From contig JAEEZX010000032.1 in assembly GCA_016292045.1 (NCBI GenBank), positions 24,552 through 88,551 of the forward strand: a stretch of 64,000 nt of DNA. Direction: 5' to 3'. This stretch comes from Bacteroidaceae bacterium. Lineage in GTDB: Bacteria; Bacteroidota; Bacteroidia; Bacteroidales; Bacteroidaceae. Shown here piece after piece: positions 37,941 through 47,600 of this stretch. A model generated the notes under the pieces. It did not search any database. It was not told where the DNA came from and worked only from the letters and a program-made list of their open reading frames with translations. Both the position numbers and the translations under genes were made by a program. How positions within the stretch are numbered: position 1 is the stretch's first letter; each line of letters begins with the position of its first letter.

Positions 37941-38662
37941 TACGCTGCATGGCCATAGATGATGAACCGCTGGCTCTCCGACAGATAGTCTCGTACATCG
38001 GCAAGGTGCCTTTCCTTGAACTGGCTGTCGAGTGTCAGAGTGCCGTGGAGGCCCGTCGCTTTCTGGAACAGGACACTGTGGATGCCATCTTCTGCGACAT
38101 CAATATGCCTGACCTCAACGGTATGGATTTTATCAAGTCGCTCACGACGCCACCGCTCGTTGTATTCACTACAGCCTACGCGGAATACGCCGTGGAGGGT
38201 TTCGAGGTCAATGCCGTAGACTATCTGCTCAAACCTTTCGGTATGCAGGAGTTCCATAGAGCTGCTAACCGCCTGAAAGAGCGCATGCATAACAAATCAG
38301 ATTATTCAGAACACTCTGATTCGTTGGAACAGAATGATACTATATTCCTAAAGACCGACCACCGCATCGTAAAAGTTGCCACCCATGATATCCGTTACAT
38401 CGAGGCCATGAGCGAATACCTGAAGGTCTACCTGCGCAATGAGGCAAAACCCGTTGTCACACTACTGTCGATGAAGAAGATGGAAGAACGTCTGCCCTCC
38501 AATTTCATGAGAATTCACCGCTCGTATATCATCAATCTCAACGACATTCTGGAGGTGAATAAGAACCGCATCATAATGGATGCCGACACCTATCTGCCCA
38601 TCGGTGATATGTATCGGGATACCTTCCAGAGCTACGTCGACACGAAGTTCCTCGGAAAGTAG
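37937..38662 (+). CDS. LytTR-family response regulator
   Basis: 241 residues. The receiver domain (1-120) has acidic Asp8/Asp9, phosphorylation site Asp54 (FCDINMPD), the conserved Thr at TTAYAEYAVEGF and Lys in LLKPF. Residues about 135-240 are a LytTR DNA-binding domain (IRYIEAMSEYLKVYL, FMRIHRSYIINL). It is the partner of the sensor kinase upstream. Regulators of this class typically control surface polysaccharide or cell-envelope genes. The adjacent Cthe_2159-like operon is the obvious candidate target, by inference. Confidence 0.95.
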   Translation: MIRCMAIDDEPLALRQIVSYIGKVPFLELAVECQSAVEARRFLEQDTVDAIFCDINMPDLNGMDFIKSLTTPPLVVFTTAYAEYAVEGFEVNAVDYLLKPFGMQEFHRAANRLKERMHNKSDYSEHSDSLEQNDTIFLKTDHRIVKVATHDIRYIEAMSEYLKVYLRNEAKPVVTLLSMKKMEERLPSNFMRIHRSYIINLNDILEVNKNRIIMDADTYLPIGDMYRDTFQSYVDTKFLGK

Positions 38663-38667
38663 GCCCC

Positions 38668-39474
38668 TCACTCCGCTGTTTCCGTAAATCTTGCAAAGCG
38701 ACGTCCGTCGCGCTCTATTGTCTCGAAAAACATCTTCTCCGGACGTACCCAATAATGTCCCTCGCCGTATAGTGCCTGATAGACCACCATACGCTCCTGT
38801 GTCTCAGAGTCGAAAGCTGCATGAACATAGCGATATTTGCCACCTTTGAAGTGCCGGAAATATCGTGCTCTGTCTTCCGCTAAGGGGTATTGCTCCAACA
38901 TATCCTCAATCAACGGAACATACCACGCGAGAACCTCGTCAGTTGTGGGAGTGTGGGCTCCGGGAAAGTGGAACGAATGAGTGTAGTGTTCCTGAAAGAG
39001 CGGTTCGAAGCGCGCCAACGTGTCCTGCTCTCCGAAGAGTCCCCAGACCCGGTCCTTATAATAAGGATTACAGCAGTCGAACTGCACATTCTCCATCTCT
39101 GCAAACTCATCTACGAGAGCCTCATCTATCACAAACTGCTGCCTACCGTCCATGCGCGGCGACTTGTACTCGTGTTCCCCCACTCTCTGTTTCAGGAACT
39201 CCGTCATCCTGAAATGCGGATTACCGAGCAAAGCAGGAATACCCACTACGGGTGCCAACATCTGGGCGTAGAACGAACCGCAACTGTTGCCCACCAGCAG
39301 GTCGGGCTTTTCCCTGTCGATGATTTCCCTTATATGCTCCAGAGCCTCCCTGGGATGCGTTGGAATATCCGGAGAGAGCACCGTTGCCCTACCCTCCAAC
39401 GCCTGTCGTAAAGCATGTGCCGGCACACACTGTCCGCTGGCAAAGAATCCGTGAAGAAACAGTATCTTATTCAT
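38668..39474 (-). CDS. YqiA/UPF0227-like alpha/beta hydrolase fused to DUF1653
   Basis: 268 residues, cytoplasmic. Residues 1-190 match YqiA/YcfP-type esterases: ILFLHGFFASGQ, nucleophile Ser in VGNSCGSFYAQ, FGEQDTL and PGAHTPT with the His. The C-terminal 65 residues (YFRHFKGGKYRYVHAAFDSE...WVRPEKMFFETI) are a DUF1653 domain, usually a separate small protein. The fusion is clear because the frame is continuous. The ATG overlaps the stop of a small lipoprotein gene (ATGA). Substrate unknown. Confidence 0.88.
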   Translation of the reverse strand: MNKILFLHGFFASGQCVPAHALRQALEGRATVLSPDIPTHPREALEHIREIIDREKPDLLVGNSCGSFYAQMLAPVVGIPALLGNPHFRMTEFLKQRVGEHEYKSPRMDGRQQFVIDEALVDEFAEMENVQFDCCNPYYKDRVWGLFGEQDTLARFEPLFQEHYTHSFHFPGAHTPTTDEVLAWYVPLIEDMLEQYPLAEDRARYFRHFKGGKYRYVHAAFDSETQERMVVYQALYGEGHYWVRPEKMFFETIERDGRRFARFTETAE

Positions 39475-39647
39475 CGTTTAGAATCCTCCAAGCGCATTGT
39501 ACAGATACGTGCCTCCAGCCTCATCACCTGTGTTTCGTATTTCACCTGTGCCTTTTCGCTGTTGTCGCTGCTGCCTCCGCATGCCGTCAGTATCACAGCG
39601 AGTGTCATTGCACCCAGCAAACGTACTTTCACGCCCATGTTGTTCAT
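39471..39647 (-). CDS. Small lipoprotein coupled to the YqiA-DUF1653 gene
   Basis: 58 residues from the ATG at 39647 (MNNMGVKVRLL...), chosen because the -7 box lies just upstream; the track start is beyond the promoter. Lipobox VILTAC is followed by a short Gly/Ser linker and a charged tail of about 30 residues. Its stop overlaps the hydrolase ATG, so translation is likely coupled and the gene is real despite its size. Function unknown. Confidence 0.7.
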   Translation of the reverse strand: MNNMGVKVRLLGAMTLAVILTACGGSSDNSEKAQVKYETQVMRLEARICTMRLEDSKR

Positions 39648-39668
39648 GATATTCTTTACTTTAGGCTG

Positions 39669-39676
39669 CAAAAATA
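39669..39676 (-). promoter_or_regulatory. -7 promoter box TATTTTTG of the small lipoprotein operon
   Basis: Exact TAnnTTTG on the minus strand, 21 bases before the ATG at 39647. Confidence 0.65.
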
Positions 39677-39795
39677 CGAAAAAAAGTTTTATATTCAATG
39701 CATAATTCATCATGTATAACACCTAATCACCTATTATTTCAACAAAAAACCGGAAAACCTCCTAACTCAAAACACTCAACTCTGATTATTTTTAT

Positions 39796-39803
39796 TATCT
39801 TTG
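39796..39803 (+). promoter_or_regulatory. -7 promoter box TATCTTTG of the GH115 operon
   Basis: Exact TAnnTTTG, 29 bases before the GH115 ATG at 39833. It argues against the longer track start. Confidence 0.75.
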
Positions 39804-39832
39804 CAGAGGTAAAACGCGAAAAAACAAAAGAA

Positions 39833-42256
39833 ATGAACACCTTGAAGAATATCATTACCATAGTTCTGACACTCGTCATCACAACGGTCGCAGGGGCCGT
39901 GGATCTGAAGCACTGCCGCATCATAGTGGGCGCACAGGATGATGCGCTGGTGAGGAAGATGGCAACGCTGCTCAGCGAGGACATCGAACGGGTAACCAGC
40001 AAGAAACCCTCCATCGGTATGCAGACCACGGGAGAAGGACCCGAGGTGGTGCTGGCTACAGTGGAGCACGCAGCGAAGATGTGCCCCGAGGCAAAGGCCG
40101 GAGAACTGCTGGGCAGCTGGGAACGATACAAGATAACGACACGCGGAAAGAGGCTCTGCATCGTGGGCAGCGACCCGAGAGGACTGGCATACGGAGTGAT
40201 GCACGTGAGCCGGAAAATCGGTGTAAACCCGTGGTACTGGTGGGCTGACGTGCCAGTGGAGCACAGGGAGAAACTCGACTACAAGGAGAACTACACATCG
40301 GCATCGCCCAGCGTGAAATACCGAGGCATATTCATCAACGACGAGGACTGGGGACTCAAGCCATGGGCAGCAAAAAACTTCGAGAAGGAACTGAACGACA
40401 TCGGACCGAAGACCTACGACAAGGTGTGCGAACTGCTGCTGCGTCTGAAGGCCAACATGCTGGCACCGGCAATGCACTCGTGCACAGGGGCCTTCTACAG
40501 TCACCCCGAGAGCCAGCGCGTGGCCGGAGAATGGGGCATCATGATAACCACAAGCCACTGCGAACCGATGCTGGTGAACAACGCAGCGCAATCCGAGTGG
40601 GACAGCAAAGTGGACGGCGAATGGAACTACCAGACGAACCGCGACAACATCTACCGCAAATTCGACAAGCGGCTGAGCGAGACGGCACAGTATGACAACA
40701 TCTACACCACCGGCATGCGAGGCCTGCACGACGCAGCGATGATAGGTCCGAAAGACCCGAAGCAGAGGGCTGTGACGCTGGAAAAGGTCATCAGCGACCA
40801 GCGCGAGATACTGGAACGCCGCAAAGGGAAACCCGCCGCAGAGATACCGCAGATATTCGTGCCCTACAAGGAGGCGCTCGACGTATATGACGCAGGGCTG
40901 AAGGTGCCGGAGGATATCACCCTCGTATGGCCCGACGATAACTACGGATACATGAAGCGAGTGAGCAACGAACAGGAGCGCAGGAGAAGCGGACACAGCG
41001 GCATATACTACCACATCAGCTATCTGGGAGCACCGCACGACAACCTGTGGATAGCCACTACGGCACCCGTTCTGATGTATGAGGAACTGAAGAAGGCCTA
41101 CGACTCGGGAGCCGACCGCTACTGGCTGCTCAACGTGGGAGACATCAAACCCATGGAACTGGAGATGCAGCAGTTCTTCGACATGGCGTGGGAACTCGGC
41201 GCATTCGACTACGAGAAGGCAAGGTTCTATCAGGCAAACTGGCTGGAGGAGTCGAAGTTCAAGGTTAAGGGTTCAAAGTTTCAGGAGATTCTTGACAAAT
41301 ACTATCAGCTGGCATGGCAGAGAAAACCGGAATTCATGGGCTACGAATGGGAATGGGACACGCCGGAGAACTCACGTCTGCACGACAGCGGTTTCTCATT
41401 CACCGACGGCACGGCACAGCAGCGACTGGCCGACTACAAGCGCATCAGCGACCAGGTGGACTCCATAGAAAAAGCCCTGCCGGAAGCATACCGGCCCGCA
41501 TTATTCGAGATGCTGGGCTACAGCGTGAAGGGAGCATACCAGATGAACCGTAAGTTCCTGATGGCGCAGCTCAACCACGAAACCGGCAGCGCAGAGGCTG
41601 CACGCGAGGCAAAGGAGGCCTACGACAGCATACAGACGCTGACTGTGCGCTACAACACGCAGCTGGACGGCAAATGGAATCAGATGATGTCACAGATACC
41701 TCCCGGCTTGCGGGCGAAATACCAGTTGATGCCCGAACTGACAGATGTTGCCACCGATGCCTATCGTCTGCCCGACTACCAGAGGTACACCACACTGCCC
41801 CGCCGCGTGGATATCTGCACCATGAAGGCAGAAGCTCCCTTCCGCATCGTGAGGGGCATCGGCACCGACTGGGTGGCCCTGCAGATGGGCGAACCGATGG
41901 ACGACGTGCAGGATCCCGGAAGCCTCTCCTCCGCACATCACGACATACCTCTCACAATGGATGCCGCCGAGGGAGACAGCGTGCAGTTGTGCATATCGGT
42001 GGTGCCCTTCTGGCCCGTAAGCAAAGAGCGTAGCAACCGTCTGGGAGTGAGTCTCGACGGCTGCGAACCCGTGGTGTGCGAGAACAGGTTCAAGGAATGG
42101 GGATTCTCGTGGAAACTGCAGGTGCTGGAAAACCGCCACGACTTCCTCGTGACGCTACCGGTGAAGAGCTCGCAGAAAGCACACACGCTGACGCTCATCA
42201 TGGGCGACCCGGGACAGATGGTGCAGGGCATCAGTTATAAGACGATAAACAAATAA
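39833..42256 (+). CDS. GH115 xylan alpha-1,2-glucuronidase
   Basis: 807 residues from the ATG at 39833, with a signal peptide (cleavage near AGAVD). The pattern GVNPWYWWADVPVE followed by SPSVKYRGIFINDEDWGL and the block GMRGLHDAAM are characteristic of GH115. These enzymes remove glucuronate from internal as well as terminal positions of xylan, complementing the GH67 in the same window. A heptamer array at 41257-41284 encodes residues about 475-484 (SKFKVKGSKFQ) in the helical region. The gene leads an operon with a flavoprotein and RidA. Confidence 0.94.
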   Translation: MNTLKNIITIVLTLVITTVAGAVDLKHCRIIVGAQDDALVRKMATLLSEDIERVTSKKPSIGMQTTGEGPEVVLATVEHAAKMCPEAKAGELLGSWERYKITTRGKRLCIVGSDPRGLAYGVMHVSRKIGVNPWYWWADVPVEHREKLDYKENYTSASPSVKYRGIFINDEDWGLKPWAAKNFEKELNDIGPKTYDKVCELLLRLKANMLAPAMHSCTGAFYSHPESQRVAGEWGIMITTSHCEPMLVNNAAQSEWDSKVDGEWNYQTNRDNIYRKFDKRLSETAQYDNIYTTGMRGLHDAAMIGPKDPKQRAVTLEKVISDQREILERRKGKPAAEIPQIFVPYKEALDVYDAGLKVPEDITLVWPDDNYGYMKRVSNEQERRRSGHSGIYYHISYLGAPHDNLWIATTAPVLMYEELKKAYDSGADRYWLLNVGDIKPMELEMQQFFDMAWELGAFDYEKARFYQANWLEESKFKVKGSKFQEILDKYYQLAWQRKPEFMGYEWEWDTPENSRLHDSGFSFTDGTAQQRLADYKRISDQVDSIEKALPEAYRPALFEMLGYSVKGAYQMNRKFLMAQLNHETGSAEAAREAKEAYDSIQTLTVRYNTQLDGKWNQMMSQIPPGLRAKYQLMPELTDVATDAYRLPDYQRYTTLPRRVDICTMKAEAPFRIVRGIGTDWVALQMGEPMDDVQDPGSLSSAHHDIPLTMDAAEGDSVQLCISVVPFWPVSKERSNRLGVSLDGCEPVVCENRFKEWGFSWKLQVLENRHDFLVTLPVKSSQKAHTLTLIMGDPGQMVQGISYKTINK
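41257..41284. repeat. Intragenic heptamer array (GTTCAAG/GTTAAGG/GTTTCAG), 4 units
   Basis: Inside the GH115 gene. The single TAA it contains is out of frame. The same family occurs in the intergenic region at 14368-14388. Confidence 0.85.
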
Positions 42257-42269
42257 AAACGGCAAGGTT

Positions 42270-42887
42270 ATGAAAGTTCTACTCATCAACGGCAGCCCGC
42301 GGGCAAACGGCAACACACAGCTCGCACTGAGTGAAGTGGCAAAAGTGCTCAACCAGGAAGGTGTCCAAACCGAAATCATCCATATAGGGAAAGGACCCTC
42401 ACAGGGATGCATCGCCTGCGGATGGTGCGGCAGAGAAGGCAAGTGCACATTCAACGACGATGTCTACTACAGGATATGGCGCACGGTGAAGGACGGCATC
42501 GACGGACTGATAATAGGTACGCCCGTCTACTACGGAGGACCCAACGGTTCACTCTGCGCTCTGCTCGACCGCGTGTTCTACTCCATGGGCAGAGACCTTG
42601 AATACCTGCCTGCCGCCAGCATCGCCGTATGTCGCAGAGGAGGTGCCGTGGGAGCTACAGAGCGCCTCAACAGATACTTCGCGCTGATGAAGATGCCGAT
42701 TGTCAGTTCGCAATACTGGAACATAGCCTACGGACAGACACCCGGACAGGCGGCACAGGATGCCGAAGGAATGCAGACAATGAGGACGCTGGGGCAGAAC
42801 ATGGCTTGGCTCATCAAGCGCCTCGATGTGCAGAAGGAAGGGCATCCCGCAGCCGAACAGCGCGAGTGGACTAATTTCGTAAGATAA
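42270..42887 (+). CDS. Flavodoxin-fold NAD(P)H-dependent FMN reductase (iron-sulfur flavoprotein-like)
   Basis: 205 residues, cytoplasmic. The N-terminal FMN phosphate loop is GSPRANGNTQ, and TPVYYGGPNGSLCALLDR binds the flavin ring in this family. The cysteine cluster GCIACGWCGREGKC near residue 47 resembles the compact 4Fe-4S motif of iron-sulfur flavoproteins. It probably transfers electrons or reduces small substrates. Starts 13 bases after GH115, so co-transcribed; a link to xylan breakdown is not evident. Confidence 0.9.
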   Translation: MKVLLINGSPRANGNTQLALSEVAKVLNQEGVQTEIIHIGKGPSQGCIACGWCGREGKCTFNDDVYYRIWRTVKDGIDGLIIGTPVYYGGPNGSLCALLDRVFYSMGRDLEYLPAASIAVCRRGGAVGATERLNRYFALMKMPIVSSQYWNIAYGQTPGQAAQDAEGMQTMRTLGQNMAWLIKRLDVQKEGHPAAEQREWTNFVR

Positions 42888-42915
42888 AACAAAAACGCAA
42901 AAAACACTACAAGAT

Positions 42916-43293
42916 ATGAAAAAGGCAATCATAACATCGGCAGCTCCCTCTGCCATCGGTCCCTACAGTCAGGCCATAAAGGTGGGCAGCTTCGTCTACA
43001 CCTCCGGCCAGATACCCATCGACCCCGCCACGGGACAGTTCGTGGAGGGCGGCATCGAGGCACAGGCACGCCAGTCGCTGCTCAACGTGCAGGCAATACT
43101 CAAGGAAGCAGGAGCAACGATGGACAACGTGGTGAAGACCACTGTATTTCTCGCCGACATGAACGACTTCGCTGCGGTGAATGCCGTCTATGCAGAATTC
43201 TTCACAGAACCCTTCCCCGCCCGCTCTGCCGTAGCGGTGAAGAGTCTGCCAAAAGGCGCACTGATAGAGATAGAGGTAGTGGCCGAGGTCTAA
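42916..43293 (+). CDS. ridA: RidA/YjgF enamine/imine deaminase
   Basis: 125 residues, the usual length. Family blocks are IGPYSQAIKVGSFVYTSGQIP, the substrate-binding Arg in FPARSAVAV and the terminal GALIEIEVVAEV. It hydrolyses reactive 2-aminoacrylate-type enamines made by PLP enzymes and works as a cytoplasmic trimer. It follows the flavoprotein by 28 bases and overlaps the end of the convergent TolC-like gene by four bases. Confidence 0.95.
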   Translation: MKKAIITSAAPSAIGPYSQAIKVGSFVYTSGQIPIDPATGQFVEGGIEAQARQSLLNVQAILKEAGATMDNVVKTTVFLADMNDFAAVNAVYAEFFTEPFPARSAVAVKSLPKGALIEIEVVAEV

Positions 43294-44633
43294 AGCCCCA
43301 CAGCCTGACGATAAGCCAGGAGTTTGTTATGGTAGTCGGCAAAGGCGTCGGCATATTTGTCGCACGACTGCTGATACAGCATCTGAGCCTCAAGAAGGTC
43401 GGTCATCCTTGACGTGCCAGCCCGATAGTAGTCGCGATTGAGGCGGAGATTCTCCTCTGCCTGTTCGATGCTGCTCTTCGCTATCTGGAGCTGCTGATAG
43501 GATTCCACCACATTGTTCCACGCATTCTGCATGCCTATCTTAATCATCTCCGCATTATCGGCAAGCTGTTCCTGAGCCTTTCTCTGCTCCAGTTTGCGAC
43601 GGCGGATGGCATACGAACCACCCCACCAGTCCGAAAGAGGCACGCTGACGGTGGCGTATATCATACCGAAATTATGGTCGGTGTCCAAGAGGTCGTGATA
43701 ATTGTAGCCCGCACCGACAGCCACAGTGGGAAGATTCTCTCCGATGGTCATCTTCCTCTGTAGGGAAGCGGCCTCCACCTGCTTGTTCATCAGTTTGTAC
43801 TCAGCACGTGAGAGGAGCGCCTGCTCGTGGTTCTGCTTCTCCATAAGAGGCGAGGCGACATCCGAATCGTAGGTGATGACAAAAGAGGTGTCGCGCAGTC
43901 CGCAATACTGCGAGAGAAGCTGGCGCATGAAAGAGAGATTGTTGAGCAGGGTGAGTTTATGGCTTGCCACCTCATTCTGGCGCAACTGCACCTGCAGCAT
44001 ATCGTTGCGCAGCGCCACACCGGCTCTCAGCGCCACATCCACATCCTTACGCACATCTGCCAGCAGGGCCTCCACAGCGAGAACAGTCTTGAGCTTTTCC
44101 TGCATCGTGGCCACCTGCCAGAAATACGACTCCGCCGTCCGCTCCACCTCGTTCTCCGAGAGTTCCATCTTCAGGCGGCTGACATCCTCCCCCACTCTGG
44201 CGAGGCGGTTGCCATAGACTATGCGTCCGCCGGTGAATACGGGTTGTGTAGCCATCACCGAACCCATCATACCGTTCTTGAGCATCGTCATGGTGATGGG
44301 CGTTCCCATTGCGGCGAGAGCACTTGCGGGAAGCATTTGTGCAAGAGCCATACTCATATCCGTGGGCAGCATCTCAGCAGGATTCACGGAGAGCTTGGCC
44401 ATACCGTTGTTAGTGTTGAAGATGAACCCTCCGGCACTAATACCTGGGAAATACTTCGTGAACGCCTCCTTGCGCTGTTGCCTGGCAGCCTCCATGTCGT
44501 AGCGGGCGGAGCGCACCGCAATATTGTTGCACAGAGCCGAATCCAGAACCTGCGCCAGGGAATACTGCCGCTGAGCCGTCACCGCGGCGCTGCAGCACAC
44601 CAGACAAATGATTATCGATATTGTCTTTTTCAT
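43290..44633 (-). CDS. TolC-family outer-membrane factor of the second efflux operon
   Basis: 447 residues with a signal peptide (cleavage near TAQ). It shows the helical repeats of TolC, for example YSLAQVLDSALCNNIAVRSARYDMEAARQQRKEA and the second-half repeat EYKLMNKQVEAASLQRKM. A Met/Ala-rich loop (residues about 80-115) is longer than usual. It provides the outer-membrane channel for the RND pump, whose stop is two bases upstream. Unlike the first operon's factor it is not a lipoprotein. Confidence 0.92.
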   Translation of the reverse strand: MKKTISIIICLVCCSAAVTAQRQYSLAQVLDSALCNNIAVRSARYDMEAARQQRKEAFTKYFPGISAGGFIFNTNNGMAKLSVNPAEMLPTDMSMALAQMLPASALAAMGTPITMTMLKNGMMGSVMATQPVFTGGRIVYGNRLARVGEDVSRLKMELSENEVERTAESYFWQVATMQEKLKTVLAVEALLADVRKDVDVALRAGVALRNDMLQVQLRQNEVASHKLTLLNNLSFMRQLLSQYCGLRDTSFVITYDSDVASPLMEKQNHEQALLSRAEYKLMNKQVEAASLQRKMTIGENLPTVAVGAGYNYHDLLDTDHNFGMIYATVSVPLSDWWGGSYAIRRRKLEQRKAQEQLADNAEMIKIGMQNAWNNVVESYQQLQIAKSSIEQAEENLRLNRDYYRAGTSRMTDLLEAQMLYQQSCDKYADAFADYHNKLLAYRQAVGL

Positions 44634-44635
44634 GA

Positions 44636-47600
44636 TTACTTCGTACTAACCTTCCAATAGATAACGGGGAGCATGGTCACCACCATGATGAGCGAACCGA
44701 TGCCACCCGCAAAGATTGTCACACCGACAGGCATCCAGAACGACGACTGCGCTATAATCATCGGCACCACACCGACGGCAGTAGTGGCCGTGGTGAGGAA
44801 GATGGGCACCATACGACGCTTGCCGGCTTCGTAGGCAGCCTGCTTCACGGCATTGTTGTAAGCCTCGCGGTCCACCGTCCAGTCGCCGTGCTTCGCCACA
44901 TACTTCTGTATGAGGTCGATGGCGTGCTCGAAGATGAGTATCTCGTTACGCATGATGATACCCATGAGGGTGATGAGTCCGAAGATGGATGTCAGACCCA
45001 GAGCACGGTTCATGAGACCGAGACCGATGAGAGCACCCGGCATCATCAACGAAAGAGCCGCCATGCATACCATCGTGATACCGTATTTCTTGAAATTGAA
45101 CAGCAGGAAGAAGAAGACAATAATCATGGCAATGGTGATACCAGCCACTATCTGCGGTATGGCCTCATCGCCGTATTCCATCTCGCCTCCCACCTCTGCG
45201 CGCACACCCTGCGGGATGTCTGTCTCCTCTTGCATGATACGGGCTATCTCGCGCTCGACGGGAGCCGTGTAAATGCCCTGCACGAACTCTGCCGTCACCG
45301 TGATGCAACGCTCACCGCCACGATGCACTATACGGCTTTCGCTCCACTGCGGCTGCACGGAGGCTATCTGACGCAGAGGCACGGTGGTGTTGGCACTGTG
45401 GAGACCCGCCGACAACAGCGTCGTGGGAGAAGCAATACCCAGATTCGCCACTTCGGAGAATGTCATGTCGGCATCGTCTTTAACGATGATGGGCAATTCG
45501 TAGTCGCCCTCCCATATCTGACCCACACGCAGATCTGCAGAACCGGCACTGAGAGCCAGCTGAGCCGTGGTGCGCGTGATACCGAGACGGGCAGTCTCCA
45601 CGGGATCGAGCTTCACATTGATGATGGGATACGGCTGCATGTAGTCGGTGTGCACCCACTCTAGTTCGGGCATCTGACGCATACGCTCCATAAGACGCTC
45701 TGCCACCACATGGAGGGAATCCAGATTGTCGCCATAGAAGCGGTATTCCAGTTCCGTCACCTCAAGATAATCCAGTCGCTTGAATTTAACGTAGGCATTG
45801 GGGAATGCGTCGCTCAGCATGGCCTGATACTTCGCCAGGAGGTCGAGAGTGGCATGCTGGGAACTGGTGTTGACAATGAACTGAGCGTAGTTGTCACCCG
45901 CCATCTGAGGAGCATAGACATCCATGAAACGTGGTGAGGAGCAACCTATGAAACCGGTGATATTCGTGATACGCTTATCCTCCTTCAAAGCATTGTAGAC
46001 GGAATCCGCCACAAGTTCCGTTTCCGCAAGTCCCTTGCCGTCGGGCAGATATATCTCCACGGCAAACTGCTCGCGGTCGGCATACGGGAAGAGACGCACC
46101 TTCAGGAGCGGCACTATCAGGCACGACGCCAGAATGACACAAAGTCCCAACAGCATCGTCATCCACGGACGACGGAAGGTCCAGTCGAGCACACGGTCGT
46201 AAACACGCTGCACCCACTTGGTGATGGCATTTCCGCCCGTGGTCACCTTGCCCGGTCGGATTATCATAACCTCCAGGAACGGGATTACCGACACCGCCAG
46301 CAGGAGCGACACCATCAGATTTATGGTGATGGTCCACGGGAAATCCAACAGAGCGTCGAGGAGCATACCCCTCATCGTTATCAGGAACGGGAAGAATATG
46401 GCACAGATGCAGACGGTGGCAAGCATCATCGGCATGAAATACTGCTTTGCCGAGTCGATAGCAGCCCGCTTCGGTTCGTAGCCCTTGTCGAGATACTCCA
46501 GATAGCCGTCTATCACCACAATGGAATTGTCCACTATCATACCCAGAACGACTATCAGAGCCGCGAGGGTTACGATATTCAGGTCGATACCCACGATATA
46601 CATAATGGAGACGGAGACAAACGTGCTCAGAGGTATTGTCACCGCTGCCACAATAGCAGAGCGCAGAGGGAAGAGCACCATCATCACGAGGATGATTATC
46701 AGCATGGAGATGAGCAGATCGCGCAGGAAGTCGCTGACACTCATACTCACCACCTTCGGTTTGTCGGCAATACGTGTCACCTTGACATCCTCCGGCAGTT
46801 CGTTCTTGCGGAATTCGTCAAGCACCCGGTCCACTTCCCTGCCGTACTGCACCACGTTGTTGCCGGGTGTCATTTCCATAGAGAGCAGGACACAGGGATG
46901 CCCGTCCTGTTCGATGCGGCTGGCAGTGGGTTCGTATTCCCTCACCACCTTGGCAACGTCCCTCACACGTGTCACCTTACCGGTGGCCGGGTCGGAGAAT
47001 ATTATCTGGTTGGCAATCTCCTCCTCGCTGTTTTCCGTTGTCTCCACATGAATGGGTATCTGCTGGTCATCGTCGCTGATGCCGCCGCTCATCGTAGTGA
47101 TACCCTGAGCCTGCAGACGGGAGAAAAGGAATTGCTGGCCGATACCGTAAGCCTGCAGGCGCTGACGGTCCACGTAGAGCGATATCTGTTCCTTACGGTC
47201 GCCGAAGAGTTTTACGTTGGCAACAGAGGGAATGCGACGCAGACGGTCGCTCAGGTCGTCGCTGTAGGATTTCAACTCACGGTAACTGCGCCGGTCGCTC
47301 TCGATGGCAATCAGCAATGCGGACGTATTGCCGAACTCATCGTTCACTATGACTGCCAGCACGCCAGGCGGCAGCTGCATCTTGAAGTCGTTAATTCCGT
47401 GCTTTATCTTGCTCCAGACCTCATCTTTGTTGTTCACGTCATCATTCAGTTTCACCATCACGATGCACATGCCGTTCTGAGAGGTTGTGGTGGTCTTCAC
47501 GCGGTTCACCTCCCCGAATGTGAAGAGATAGCGCTCCAGGGGACGTGCCACCTGCTGCTCCACTTCCTCTGCCGTAGCACCTGGACATACAGCCACTACA

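Noticed and set aside
39677-39730. Heptamer array between divergent promoters upstream of GH115
   Set aside because: Only a weak ATTCAT/GCATAA pattern; the period is not maintained well enough to call.
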